A DNA stretch of 21,822 bases from a bacterium (GCA_021813265.1 JAKALF010000006.1:1-21822), one strand, 5' to 3'. Positions 6,976 through 13,925 are shown, counted from the first letter of the stretch. Notes: a model not told the origin generated them from the sequence alone. Program-made: numbers and translations.

Positions 6976-7008
6976 TCCGCTATATGCGGACCGGTCCAGC
7001 GGAACTGG
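6976..7008 (+). other. Tandem hairpins in the leader of cassette A gene 3
   Basis: TCCGC (6976-6980) pairs with GCGGA (6986-6990). Directly after it CCGGTCC (6991-6997) pairs with GGAACTGG (7001-7008) with one bulged A. A second GCGGA (6999-7003) could replace the first as partner of TCCGC, which would disrupt the second hairpin, so two alternative folds exist. They lie between the hammerhead and the SD of the next gene. Confidence 0.5.
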
Positions 7009-7039
7009 GAAATAGTATTTATAAAAGGAGGATATCTAT

Positions 7040-7948
7040 ATGGTATCTACAAAAAAGTTCTTTAAAAATTTATTTTTTCCGAAAACCCCCCTCCCTCTCA
7101 AAGGAGAAAAAAGTGAGGGTGAAAAGAAAGTCCACTTTCTTTTGCCGGAGACGGCTGAGGAATATGAAAACTTTATTCAGAAAGAGCGAGAAGAAATTCT
7201 TGCTAAGCAGAATAAAGGCAAAGAAATGACCCTCTACTTCTTAGAAGGGTCAAAAAAGGAGTTCAAAGAAAACTCCGAGAAAGAAAAACTCCTTAGAAAG
7301 AGGATCCAGAAAGAGGAAGATCCTATTGAGAAGGAGATTTTGGAGAGATGGCTCGCAAGAGTTATTTCCTCTAAGGTCTCGGCAAGTTCCTACATAAAGG
7401 AACTTGAAGAAGAAGTAAAAAATCAACCCTCAGCTGAGGTTGATAAAAAGAAATTAGAAGAGAAAGAAAAGTCTCTTCGGAGAGAAGAGCTACAAAAGAT
7501 AGTTTCAAATGGGGCCATAGCAGGAAAGTCATATTCCTTTCCTGGGGTTCAAGAAGAAAGATGTCTCATTCTGTATCGTGAGAAATTCTTTTTGGCTGTA
7601 ATAGAGTATCGACGAATTAGAGAAAACAGGGTCGATACTTGTAAGGAATGTGGCTCGGAGAAACTCTTGAGCCATCAGTATGGGATGGGGGGAGCATGTT
7701 ATTCTGACTTTTGCCCAAAGTGTAGCCCGCAAACTCTAGCGGATAAAAGTTGGAATAGAACGATAAAGGGGAAAGCGACGTATTTCGTCACGGTAGGATA
7801 TGAAAAAACCGGCCGTGTCGTTTGGGGAACCGATTCTATTCAGCAATTTAGAGATGATGAACTTCGCGTCGTCTCTGAGTACAATAAAACGGGGAAAATC
7901 GAAGAGGGGAAAATATTTTCCTCCGGACACCATGATAAACCGTGGTGA
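7040..7948 (+). CDS. Coiled-coil/zinc-ribbon orphan protein, 302 aa
   Basis: Third gene of cassette A, with a strong SD (AAGGAGG, 7025-7031) before the ATG. The N-terminus is basic and hydrophobic (KKFFKNLFFPK). Residues about 38-150 are highly charged and helical, probably long coiled coil (KEFKENSEKEKLLRKRIQKE; KKLEEKEKSLRREELQK). A compact C-terminal domain contains C201-x-x-C204 and C225-x-x-C228, a four-cysteine zinc ribbon, followed by beta-rich sequence (KATYFVTVGYEKTGRVVWG). No family is recognised. The zinc ribbon echoes that of the 91-residue neighbour, hinting that the cassette products act on related targets. The gene ends 23 nt before a strong terminator. Confidence 0.78.
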   Translation: MVSTKKFFKNLFFPKTPLPLKGEKSEGEKKVHFLLPETAEEYENFIQKEREEILAKQNKGKEMTLYFLEGSKKEFKENSEKEKLLRKRIQKEEDPIEKEILERWLARVISSKVSASSYIKELEEEVKNQPSAEVDKKKLEEKEKSLRREELQKIVSNGAIAGKSYSFPGVQEERCLILYREKFFLAVIEYRRIRENRVDTCKECGSEKLLSHQYGMGGACYSDFCPKCSPQTLADKSWNRTIKGKATYFVTVGYEKTGRVVWGTDSIQQFRDDELRVVSEYNKTGKIEEGKIFSSGHHDKPW

Positions 7949-7971
7949 GCCGGTTCGTAAAATTATTTTTG

Positions 7972-8010
7972 TACCCGGGAACGAGGAATCGTTTCCCGGG
8001 TAAATTTTTT
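7972..8010 (+). terminator. Intrinsic terminator of cassette A
   Basis: TACCCGGGAACGA (7972-7984) pairs with TCGTTTCCCGGGTA (7989-8002), with one extra base on the 3' side, followed by AATTTTTT. The CCCGGGA...TTTCCCGG...AAATTTTT pattern recurs at the end of cassette B. Confidence 0.92.
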
Positions 8011-8030
8011 ATAGGTTCTGCGTCGGCTCT

Positions 8031-8228
8031 CTATTTTAGAGATAATCTACTTGAATTCACCATCAACCCCCCTGCTTTCCCGCATCTTTTGAATATTTCT
8101 TTTCTTTTTAGAAATTGTTCCGCCGCATTCCTGTCAAAAACAAAGCGTTCTTGTTCAACTTTTTCGTCTGCTATGACATATTCCACGACCCTTGCTGTTC
8201 TCCGCTTACATGAGCGCTTCGTCTCCAT
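8031..8228 (-). CDS. Small orphan protein, 65 aa
   Basis: A minus-strand frame starting at ATG 8228 with a good SD (GGAGG, 6-nt spacer). The product is basic (METKRSCKRRTARVVEY) with a mixed beta/alpha look: RVVEYVIADEKVEQERFVFD, then a helix RNAAEQFLKRKEIFKR. No family is recognised. It stands alone between the cassette A terminator and a broken plus-strand gene. Its minus-strand downstream hairpin is the cassette A terminator, which has only a weak U-run in this direction. Confidence rests on the SD and the protein-like sequence. Confidence 0.5.
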   Translation of the reverse strand: METKRSCKRRTARVVEYVIADEKVEQERFVFDRNAAEQFLKRKEIFKRCGKAGGLMVNSSRLSLK

Positions 8229-8296
8229 CCGTCGCCTCCGAGCTTGATGTCTTGAGTGTGCAGTACAACACTTTTATCCAATGGAGGAAATAATAA

Positions 8297-8638
8297 AAAA
8301 GAAGAGTTTATCTCAGGGGAGATGAAATCTATACATTAGAAAGGGCTATCAAGGGGGATAAAGAATTTGAAGAAATTTTTCTGCAGTACAAAAAAAATCT
8401 CTCAGAAATAGAAGATAAGTTTGTAGAAAAATGGGTAAAACTCATTGAAAAAACAGAAGATCTTTTAAAGAAGGGAAAAGATTTTCGTCGTGAATTTGAA
8501 AATCTAACTGAATTTGACGATTTTCTTGAACTTCTATCCCTCCTCTATAACGACCCAGGAAGGGTATGGTGGAACCTAGTTGCGGTTAGTCTCAACGAAG
8601 TAAGGCCAGTGGATTTAGAAAAACTGAAAATTTATTAA
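8297..8638 (+). pseudogene. Orphan gene lacking a start codon
   Basis: This frame encodes 113 convincing protein-like residues (RVYLRGDEIYTLERAIKGDK at the start, a long charged helix, DPGRVWWNLVAVSLNEVRP near the end) and stops at TAA 8636-8638, 8 nt before a strong terminator. It has no ATG, GTG or TTG near its beginning, and two stop codons (8291-8296) sit immediately upstream in frame. A GGAGG site at 8283-8287 is perfectly placed for a start near 8293-8297. Restoring two bases in the A-run (making ATG plus one A) would give a normal start. The in-frame ATG at 8281 is in another frame and ends after 14 codons. I read it as a gene that recently lost its start by a small indel, or a sequencing error. 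Function unknown. Confidence 0.6.
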
Positions 8639-8645
8639 GATTTAT

Positions 8646-8676
8646 AAGCGGCACTTTATAAAGTTGCCGCTTTTTT
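8646..8676 (+). terminator. Intrinsic terminator of the broken plus-strand gene
   Basis: AGCGGC-ACTTTA pairs with TAAAGT-(T)-GCCGCT, a 10-bp or longer stem with one bulge, followed by six T. It shows that the preceding plus-strand frame was, or is, a real transcription unit, and it separates it from convergent hppA. Confidence 0.9.
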
Positions 8677-8687
8677 ACACCTAAAAT

Positions 8688-10670
8688 CTAAAGAAACGGA
8701 ACGATAAGCAACGCGACAATATTAATCACTTTTATAAGCGGATTGATCGCGGGACCCGCTGTGTCTTTGTAAGGATCTCCGACTGTGTCTCCCGTTACCG
8801 CGGCGTGATGCGCGTGGGAACCTTTTCCTCCGTGATTCCCGTCTTCAATATGTTTTTTCGCGTTGTCCCACGCGGCTCCTCCCGAGGTCATAGAGATGCC
8901 GATAAAGAGTCCTGAAATAATGGTGCCCATGAGATATCCTCCAAGCGCTTCTTTTCCCAAAACAAATCCAACAAGAAGAGTAATGGCGATAGGGAGTATG
9001 GCAGGCAAAATCATTTCACGGAGAGCGGCTTTCGTTACGATGTCAACGGCTCGTCCATAATCAGGTTTCGCGCTCCCATCCATAATTCCCTTAATTTCTC
9101 TGAATTGTCTGCGTATTTCTTCCACAATGGACGCGGCGGCTTTTCCAACGGATTTCATAGCAATGGCGCTAAAAAGATTAGGAATGGCGGCGCCAAGAAA
9201 AAGACCGACAAGAACGAGGGGATTTTGAAGATCAAATGAAACGCTATGAATAGTCTTTAAAATCTCTTCGGAATAACTCGCAAAAAGCACTAATGAGGCG
9301 AGTCCCGCGGAGGCGATAGCGTATCCTTTAGTAACCGCCTTCGTGGTGTTTCCAACAGAATCAAGGGCGTCGGTAATCGCGCGAACTTTTTCAGGCGACT
9401 CGGACATTTCAGCGATACCTCCGGCGTTGTCGGTAATAGGACCGAATGAATCGATAGCGACAATAATGCCGGCAACAGAAAGCATGGAAACGGCGGCAAT
9501 CGCGACGCCATATATACCCGCGAGAAGATACGCCCCTAAAATCCCGGAGATAATAATAACGATAGGGATAAAAGTCGCCTCCATTCCAACCGAAAGGCCC
9601 ATAATAATGTTGGTTCCGTGTCCCGAATTGGAAGCGTGAGAAATGCTTTGTACGGGCCTATATTTTTTAGCTGTGTAATAGTCAGTGACAATTACCATGA
9701 AAACCGTTACGAGAAGACCGATAAGGGTTGTAAAAAATATCTTGAGATAAGTTTCCGGAAAGTACGCTTTTGAGGCGAAGTAAAACAAAACTCCGGAAAC
9801 AAGAAGGGAAACCAAGAGTCCTTTGTAAAGCGCGGGCATGATAGCATCATGGTTGTCTTTTTTTGACGCGCGAACTCGGACGAAGAAACTTCCCGCAATG
9901 GAAGCAATAATAGCAAGACCTCCCAAAACGAGAGGAAAGGCGAGTGACCCCATATTTCCCGAAAGCGATCCGAGAAGAAGAGCGGCAGCGAGAGTAACGG
10001 CGTACGTTTCAAAAAGATCAGCCGCCATACCCGCGCAATCTCCGACGTTATCCCCCACGTTGTCGGCGATAACGCCGGGATTTCTAGGATCGTCTTCAGG
10101 AATTCCAGCTTCAACTTTTCCAACCAAATCAGTTCCCACGTCAGCGGCTTTCGTAAAAATACCTCCTCCGAGACGAGCAAACACGGAAATGAGACTGGCG
10201 CCAAACGCGAGACCGATCAAGGCGTTAGTATTTCCATGGGTAAGAAAATAGAATCCGGAAACTGAAAGAAGACCTAAGAGGACCACGAGAAAACCTGTAA
10301 CCGATCCTGCTCGAAAAGCAAGAGTAAGAGCGGGAGAGAGACCCCTCTTCGCCGCTTCAGCCGTCTTACTGTTTGAATGCACAGCCACATTCATACCAAT
10401 ATATCCCGCGATTGCGGAAGCTAGTGCCCCTACGATAAAGCCGAGAGCTGAAATCCAACCCAGAAGCGCTCCAAGAATTATGACAAGAATACCGGCGACC
10501 ATAGCAACGGCTCGATACTGTCTGTTTAAATAGGCGCGGGATCCCACCTGGATGGCTTTTGAAATTTCAAGCATACGTTCATTTCCGGACGGTTGTTTTT
10601 TAAGCCATAAAAGAAGATATCCTGTGTATCCTAGAGCTACCGCGACAGACAAAAAAATTAAATACGACAT
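8688..10670 (-). CDS. hppA: Membrane-bound proton-translocating pyrophosphatase
   Basis: A 660-residue, roughly 16-helix integral membrane enzyme that couples PPi hydrolysis to ion pumping. The catalytic loop is clear at 177-211: DVGTDLVGKVEAGIPEDD, followed by NPGVIADNVGDNVGD. A second acidic site follows in DSFGPITDNAGGIAEM (about 407-422), and the C-terminal loop has GGAAWDNAKKHIE and GDTVGDPYKDTAGPA. At the residues that distinguish subfamilies it reads GNTTKAVTKG (441-450); lysine at 444 and threonine at 447 are the K+-independent, H+-pumping pattern known from Rhodospirillum-type enzymes. It lies 34 nt behind nusA and is probably expressed from the same promoter. There is no obvious SD. 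Confidence 0.97.
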   Translation of the reverse strand: MSYLIFLSVAVALGYTGYLLLWLKKQPSGNERMLEISKAIQVGSRAYLNRQYRAVAMVAGILVIILGALLGWISALGFIVGALASAIAGYIGMNVAVHSNSKTAEAAKRGLSPALTLAFRAGSVTGFLVVLLGLLSVSGFYFLTHGNTNALIGLAFGASLISVFARLGGGIFTKAADVGTDLVGKVEAGIPEDDPRNPGVIADNVGDNVGDCAGMAADLFETYAVTLAAALLLGSLSGNMGSLAFPLVLGGLAIIASIAGSFFVRVRASKKDNHDAIMPALYKGLLVSLLVSGVLFYFASKAYFPETYLKIFFTTLIGLLVTVFMVIVTDYYTAKKYRPVQSISHASNSGHGTNIIMGLSVGMEATFIPIVIIISGILGAYLLAGIYGVAIAAVSMLSVAGIIVAIDSFGPITDNAGGIAEMSESPEKVRAITDALDSVGNTTKAVTKGYAIASAGLASLVLFASYSEEILKTIHSVSFDLQNPLVLVGLFLGAAIPNLFSAIAMKSVGKAAASIVEEIRRQFREIKGIMDGSAKPDYGRAVDIVTKAALREMILPAILPIAITLLVGFVLGKEALGGYLMGTIISGLFIGISMTSGGAAWDNAKKHIEDGNHGGKGSHAHHAAVTGDTVGDPYKDTAGPAINPLIKVINIVALLIVPFL

Positions 10671-10704
10671 ATGAAATGTTGTTATATATACTATGTATGG
10701 AGTT

Positions 10705-11901
10705 TTATTCGTTCGACGTTTCTGAAGAGTCTATTTTTTCAGCTGATTCTTGGAAAGTCATCTCGGCAATTCCTCCTTCTTGCACCTCTTCGGGACGGGT
10801 TTGAGACCTCACATCGATTTTCCATCCCGTGAGTTTCGCCGCAAGGCGGACGTTTTGCCCTCCCTTTCCGATAGCGAGAGAGAGTTGATCATCAGGAACA
10901 AGAACGCGAGCTTCTTTTCGGGAAAGCGTCTCAACAGAAACAACCTTCGCGGGGGAAAGGGCATGGGTTATATATTCCTTAGGGTCTTCCGACCATTCAA
11001 TAATATCGATTTTTTCATTTCCTAATTCATTAGTTACAGCCATCACGCGAGTTCCGCGTTGACCAACCGCCGACCCAACAGGGTCAACACCCCCTTCTTT
11101 TGAATAGACGGCTATTTTAGTTCTACTTCCAGCCTCCCGTGCGATGTTTTTTATCTCCACCGTGCCATCGGCGATTTCCGGAACCTCTATTTCAAAAAGT
11201 TTTGAAACAAATTTAGGATGAGATCGAGAAAGAACGATACCGGGACGTCTCGGGTCGTCTTGTACGGCGACGATATAAAAACGCAGGCGTTCTCCGGGAT
11301 GATAATGTTCCCCGGGAATGCTTTCATTGTGAAACATGATACCGATGGCGCGTCCGATATCAACATATACATTTCCACGCTCAAAACGTTGGATAACGCC
11401 GCTCACAATCTGGTTTTCTTTGTCGGCAAATTCCTCGCGGATAGAAGAACGCTCCGCTTCTCGGAGGTTTTGAAGCACGACTTGTTTCGCGGTTTGGGCC
11501 GCGATGCGACCAAAGTCAGCATGCGTTTCAAGGGGAAATTCAAGTTCATCTCCCGGTACCGCGTCTGACTTGAGTTTTTTTGCCTCTTCAAGGAAGATAT
11601 GGCGATCGGGATTATACCGGGGAAGAAGTTCTTCGGTTTGCTCTTCTTTGGGAGTAACTTCTTCCTCTTCGTTTACAACTCTTACTTCAGACGGATCAAC
11701 GACGGTTTTTACCTGCCAAAACTTAAGTTTTCCGGTTTTGATATCAAATTTTGCTTTGATAACTTCAGACTTTTTTCGATACTCCTTTTTATACGCCGCC
11801 CCAATAGCGGATTCCAAGGCGGCAAAAACCTTTTCAGGAGGAATACCTTTTTCCGTTGCTATCTGTTGTATGGCGGAACCGAGTTCCTTTAAGTCCATCA
11901 T
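10705..11901 (-). CDS. nusA: Transcription termination/antitermination factor NusA
   Basis: RNA-polymerase-associated elongation factor. The N-terminal domain (about 1-130) opens with KELGSAIQQIATEKGIPPEK and EKVFAALESAIGAAYKKEY. The S1 domain starts near NQIVSGVIQRFERGNVYVDI (about 160-230). KH1 includes RPGIVLSRSHPKFVSKLFE, with EVPEIADGTVEIKNIAREAG and GGVDPVGSAVGQRG following, and KH2 includes VPDDQLSLAIGKGGQNVRLA. At 398 residues it lacks the acidic repeat domains of E. coli NusA, as in many bacteria. The start is Met-Met; either ATG is possible. A consensus promoter and a 5' hairpin lie upstream, and hppA follows. Confidence 0.96.
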   Translation of the reverse strand: MMDLKELGSAIQQIATEKGIPPEKVFAALESAIGAAYKKEYRKKSEVIKAKFDIKTGKLKFWQVKTVVDPSEVRVVNEEEEVTPKEEQTEELLPRYNPDRHIFLEEAKKLKSDAVPGDELEFPLETHADFGRIAAQTAKQVVLQNLREAERSSIREEFADKENQIVSGVIQRFERGNVYVDIGRAIGIMFHNESIPGEHYHPGERLRFYIVAVQDDPRRPGIVLSRSHPKFVSKLFEIEVPEIADGTVEIKNIAREAGSRTKIAVYSKEGGVDPVGSAVGQRGTRVMAVTNELGNEKIDIIEWSEDPKEYITHALSPAKVVSVETLSRKEARVLVPDDQLSLAIGKGGQNVRLAAKLTGWKIDVRSQTRPEEVQEGGIAEMTFQESAEKIDSSETSNE

Positions 11902-11924
11902 GTGTGTGATATTTTAATAAAGAG

Positions 11925-11942
11925 CCGCTCACCAAGGAGCGG
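11925..11942 (-). promoter_or_regulatory. Hairpin in the nusA 5' leader
   Basis: CCGCTC and GAGCGG pair around a 6-nt loop, followed on the minus strand by CTCTTTATT, 24 nt before the nusA ATG. The T-run is short, so it could be a weak attenuator or a simple leader hairpin. NusA autoregulation is known in other bacteria, but a link here is inference. Confidence 0.55.
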
Positions 11943-11962
11943 ACTACCATTTCGACAGAAGC

Positions 11963-11992
11963 ATTATATTCCCGGAGGTCATGGAGTGTCAA
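11963..11992 (-). promoter_or_regulatory. Consensus sigma70 promoter of nusA-hppA
   Basis: On the minus strand TTGACA (11987-11992) and TATAAT (11963-11968) are both perfect, separated by 18 nt. The predicted start site near 11956 leaves a leader of about 55 nt. Confidence 0.88.
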
Positions 11993-12007
11993 GAGTCTGT
12001 ATTAAAT

Positions 12008-12044
12008 AAAAAACCGCGCGATTCGAAATGATGAACCGAGCGGT
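12008..12044 (-). terminator. Intrinsic terminator of the 177-aa orphan gene
   Basis: On the minus strand ACCGC-u-CGGTTC pairs with GAATCG-c-GCGGT around an 8-nt loop (12013-12044), followed by a run of six T. It lies 20 nt after the stop codon of the gene at 12066-12599 and just behind the nusA promoter. Confidence 0.85.
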
Positions 12045-12065
12045 AAAATAAAAATAAGTAAAATT

Positions 12066-12599
12066 CTAGTTAGGATATTTCTCGTAATCTACTTTAAACT
12101 CTCTTGATACCCCATAATGTCCAACCCGAAAAAAACGCCTATCTTTTGAAACTTCAAGGCCGGGACGAGGAAATTTCAAACCGTGGACGTACTGGTAAGC
12201 CTCCTCAAATGTATAGAGACGATCTAGTTGTTCCCAGTAACATATTTCAGTAAAAAAATCATTTCCATGTCCGCGCGTAATAGAATGAGAACCGTCATGA
12301 GGAGGAATGTAAAAATCTCGATTTTCAACTGAACACCCCACGCAAAATTCTTTCATACAAAACACATCTCCTATAAGACGGGTTCGTTTTGTAGGAGCGA
12401 AATCTGAGAAAAGAAACGTAGGTTCGATAATAAATCGCGGACTCTCGCCTCCTGTTCCGTATAGTTTTTCTTTATTAAATACCCTTTTCCAAAATTTACG
12501 TGAGGCACGATCATAATCTTTTGCCAATACTATTCCGAACACGCCATTCACAAAACACCGGTAAAGTTTTGGGTGTCGTAATGATAATAAAAAACGCAT
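12066..12599 (-). CDS. Orphan protein, 177 aa
   Basis: Start ATG at 12599 with SD AGGAGA 5 nt upstream on the minus strand. The protein is soluble, aromatic and basic: MRFLLSLRHPKLYRCF, a cluster of cysteines FCMKEFCVGC in the middle (possibly metal-binding or a disulfide), GHGNDFFTEICYWEQLDRLY, and a C-terminal HYGVSREFKVDYEKYPN. I recognise no family. It is a single-gene unit with its own strong promoter (12695-12724), an ~90-nt leader containing the hairpin GGAGG/CCTCC (12642-12657) and its own terminator. Confidence 0.82.
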   Translation of the reverse strand: MRFLLSLRHPKLYRCFVNGVFGIVLAKDYDRASRKFWKRVFNKEKLYGTGGESPRFIIEPTFLFSDFAPTKRTRLIGDVFCMKEFCVGCSVENRDFYIPPHDGSHSITRGHGNDFFTEICYWEQLDRLYTFEEAYQYVHGLKFPRPGLEVSKDRRFFRVGHYGVSREFKVDYEKYPN

Positions 12600-12694
12600 T
12601 GTAATCTCCTTGCATTTATCGAAGTATATTCCTTTCCCCTTCCTCCGTAATTGGAGGGGTGTGAGGTGTGGATATATGATAATATGCTGGTTGT

Positions 12695-12724
12695 ATTATA
12701 ACATGATATTTAGAGAAAAGTCAA
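12695..12724 (-). promoter_or_regulatory. Strong promoter of the 177-aa orphan gene
   Basis: On the minus strand TTGACT (12719-12724) and TATAAT (12695-12700), with an 18-nt spacer ending in TGT, giving an extended -10. The start site is near 12688. Confidence 0.88.
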
Positions 12725-12731
12725 TATATGT

Positions 12732-12765
12732 AAAAAAACGGGCGCCATCATAATTATGAGGCGCC
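12732..12765 (-). terminator. GC-rich terminator hairpin with T7
   Basis: GGCGCC-TCATAA pairs with TTATGA-(A)-GGCGCC, a 12-bp nearly perfect inverted repeat (12741-12765). On the minus strand it is followed by CGTTTTTTT. On the plus strand it is followed by only TTTT. It ends 8 nt before the -35 of the next minus-strand promoter. Confidence 0.8.
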
Positions 12766-12775
12766 TTTTAATACC

Positions 12776-12804
12776 TAGGTTGATTGCACAACCTATATTT
12801 TTTT
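12776..12804 (+). terminator. Hairpin with T7 on the plus strand
   Basis: TAGGTTG (12776-12782) pairs with CAACCTA (12789-12795) around ATTGCA, followed by TATTTTTTT. It has the form of a plus-strand terminator, but no plus-strand gene precedes it, so it may instead be an internal stem of the minus-strand RNA candidate. Confidence 0.5.
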
Positions 12805-12931
12805 CAGATTCTTTTAGAATCTGCCTGCTTGGCTTTCAAAGCATTACATCCCTTTTCACGAATTAGAGGGATTTCTCGTCGTTTTATACCAAGCACAATA
12901 TTTAAAAAGAACCAGCAAAATGTTCTGCTTT

Positions 12932-12940
12932 ATTATATCA
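12932..12940 (-). promoter_or_regulatory. Extended -10 promoter inside the noncoding region
   Basis: The minus strand reads TGATATAAT, the same extended -10 as the hsp20 promoter. A TTGTTC lies 18 nt upstream as a possible -35, directly behind the preceding terminator. Confidence 0.6.
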
Positions 12941-12959
12941 CATCCCTACACTTTTGAAC

Positions 12960-12999
12960 AAAAAAATAAGGCACCGAATATTTATGAGAATGGTGCCTT
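12960..12999 (-). terminator. Terminator inside the noncoding region
   Basis: AAGGCACC (12968-12975) and GGTGCCTT (12992-12999) pair perfectly around a 16-nt loop. On the minus strand the hairpin is followed by ATTTTTTT. It would end a minus-strand transcript coming from about 13150. Confidence 0.75.
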
Positions 13000-13165
13000 T
13001 AAGGATAATGAGGAAGAAAAAAATTCTTGTTAGCGCGCCTTAGTGGCGCTGGTTGTAAGATATTTAATGGCGGAATTTCTGTATTTCAGTCAGGTTCATT
13101 TTATGCATAATCGGCAGTAGTTTTCCTAATCGAAAGCCTGTAAAGGTCACTACATATAGTATACA
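13000..13165 (-). other. Noncoding stretch, possibly a second minus-strand small RNA
   Basis: No credible gene is seen. On the minus strand a weak TATACT (13158-13163) is followed by about 150 nt with the stems GTAGT/ACTAC and GCGCC-ACTAA-GGCGC (the latter followed by ATTTTTTT) and then the T7 terminator at 12960-12999. A 14-codon frame (MHKMNLTEIQKFRH) lacks an SD. This could be a transcript similar in size to the downstream candidate RNA, but no conserved family is recognised. Confidence 0.25.
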
Positions 13166-13221
13166 CTATTTTAGAAACTCATAGTGTGGATAACTTTTTA
13201 TGGGGGCGAGATTTTGGGGAG

Positions 13222-13227
13222 TATACT
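13222..13227 (+). promoter_or_regulatory. Possible -10 box of the orphan pair at 13234-13713
   Basis: TATACT ends 6 nt before the ATG at 13234, which would give a leaderless mRNA. No clear -35 is visible. Confidence 0.4.
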
Positions 13228-13233
13228 TTATAT

Positions 13234-13332
13234 ATGTCCCAGTCACCGGAAAAAAACAAAGAACAGCCGCCATTTGAAATGGTTTTTGAGGCGACCTTTC
13301 TACCCCTCTTCCTTTTGTTTGATCTCTTCTAG
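13234..13332 (+). CDS. Possible 32-aa hydrophobic-tailed peptide
   Basis: The frame reads MSQSPEKNKEQPPFEMVFEA, then TFLPLFLLFDLF and TAG: a polar N-terminus and a hydrophobic C-terminus that could touch the membrane. It ends 3 nt before the ATG of the next gene. There is no SD; the support is a -10 box 6 nt upstream and tight spacing to the following gene, which itself has no SD and may be translated by coupling. It could also simply be part of that gene's leader. Confidence 0.4.
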   Translation: MSQSPEKNKEQPPFEMVFEATFLPLFLLFDLF

Positions 13333-13335
13333 GTT

Positions 13336-13713
13336 ATGGATAACGAATCAAAAAAACTGCTTGAGGATTTATTTTCAATTTTAGAACTTTCCGATGATAA
13401 GAAGGAAGCAAGTTTCTTAATGTTCAAGAAAAAAGTTGCCGAGGAGATAATGAATCGGATAAAAAAAGATCTACCGCGGGAATATCGGGATTTTATAGAA
13501 AAAGAAGGAGCGCGTATCACGAGTCCCGATCATCCCATGATCAAACCGATCCGGGAAGAACTCAAAAAACTTCACACGGATGAAGAATATAAAATAATGG
13601 CGCATGGGATTTTAAAAGACCTTTTACCAGAATACGTGAACAGAGTTTCAAGAATGAGTATCAGCGCCGACAAAATAGCGCGCCTGGAAGAGAGAATTAA
13701 AAATTTCTCTTAA
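13336..13713 (+). CDS. Orphan helical protein, 125 aa
   Basis: The product is charged and all-helical: ESKKLLEDLFSILELSDDKK, KKVAEEIMNRIKKDLPREYR, a central segment SPDHPMIKPIREELKKLH, and a C-terminal coiled-coil-like SADKIARLEERIKNFS. No family is recognised and there is no signal peptide or membrane segment. The ATG lacks an SD and lies 3 nt after the stop of a 32-codon frame. Transcription probably starts near 13233. The gene is followed by an imperfect hairpin and a terminator. Confidence 0.8.
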   Translation: MDNESKKLLEDLFSILELSDDKKEASFLMFKKKVAEEIMNRIKKDLPREYRDFIEKEGARITSPDHPMIKPIREELKKLHTDEEYKIMAHGILKDLLPEYVNRVSRMSISADKIARLEERIKNFS

Positions 13714-13734
13714 AAACTGTGTAAATAAAGATAT

Positions 13735-13796
13735 ATTGTTCTGAATAAAATGGAGAATCTAGTTTAAAATTCCTCATTATGTTCAGGATAACGGAT
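13735..13796 (+). other. Long imperfect hairpin downstream of the orphan
   Basis: GTTCTGAATAA...ATGGAGAAT on the left pairs, with a few bulges, with ATTCCTCAT...TTATGTTCAGGATAAC on the right around a 10-nt loop. It may be a transcript-end structure or a small degenerate inverted repeat. No coding sequence is present. Confidence 0.35.
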
Positions 13797-13804
13797 ACTA
13801 AGAA

Positions 13805-13836
13805 AAAATCAGCACATATATAACAGTGCTGATTTT
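13805..13836. terminator. Bidirectional terminator-like hairpin
   Basis: AAAATCAGCAC (13805-13815) pairs perfectly with GTGCTGATTTT (13826-13836). The plus strand continues TTTTAT; the minus strand ends in six T. It probably terminates the 125-aa orphan unit. Confidence 0.75.
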
Positions 13837-13913
13837 ATACCCAATATCCACGTCCAATTTTTTTTACAAAATATCCCGTTGCCATATCAAGTCCAGAGAG
13901 AATATTTTGTTAA

Positions 13914-13925
13914 CCTCCCAGGAGG
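13914..13925. repeat. Short inverted repeat just upstream of the cassette B -35
   Basis: CCTCC-CA-GGAGG is a perfect palindrome ending 3 nt before TTGACA. Its position fits an operator for a regulator, but a 12-bp palindrome may also occur by chance. Confidence 0.35.

Larger units (their letters stand above)
12732..12925 (-). ncRNA. Candidate small RNA, about 194 nt
   Basis: On the minus strand a promoter at 12932-12940 and the T7 terminator at 12732-12765 bracket a structured region. Stems: AGAAC/GTTCT near the 5' end; GCTTGG with CCAAGC (about 12828-12896) enclosing ATCCCT/AGGGAT and GCTTT/AAAGC; CAGATTC/GAATCTG (12805-12823); and TAGGTTG/CAACCTA (12776-12795). The region has no SD-preceded ORF. 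A 30-codon frame from a GTG exists within it but has no ribosome site. No known RNA family is recognised; it is not tmRNA, SRP RNA or RNase P by motif. Strand and boundaries are inferred. Confidence 0.4.

Noticed and set aside
8210..8293. 27-codon plus-strand frame ending at the GGAGG site
   Set aside because: It lies opposite a minus-strand frame with a better start site and has no SD of its own.
10880..10900. CTGATGA on the minus strand as a second hammerhead
   Set aside because: It lies in nusA coding sequence and has no GAAA, cleavage triplet or flanking helices.
12800..12900. tRNA, tmRNA, SRP RNA or RNase P RNA
   Set aside because: None of the invariant sequence blocks of these RNAs are present on either strand.
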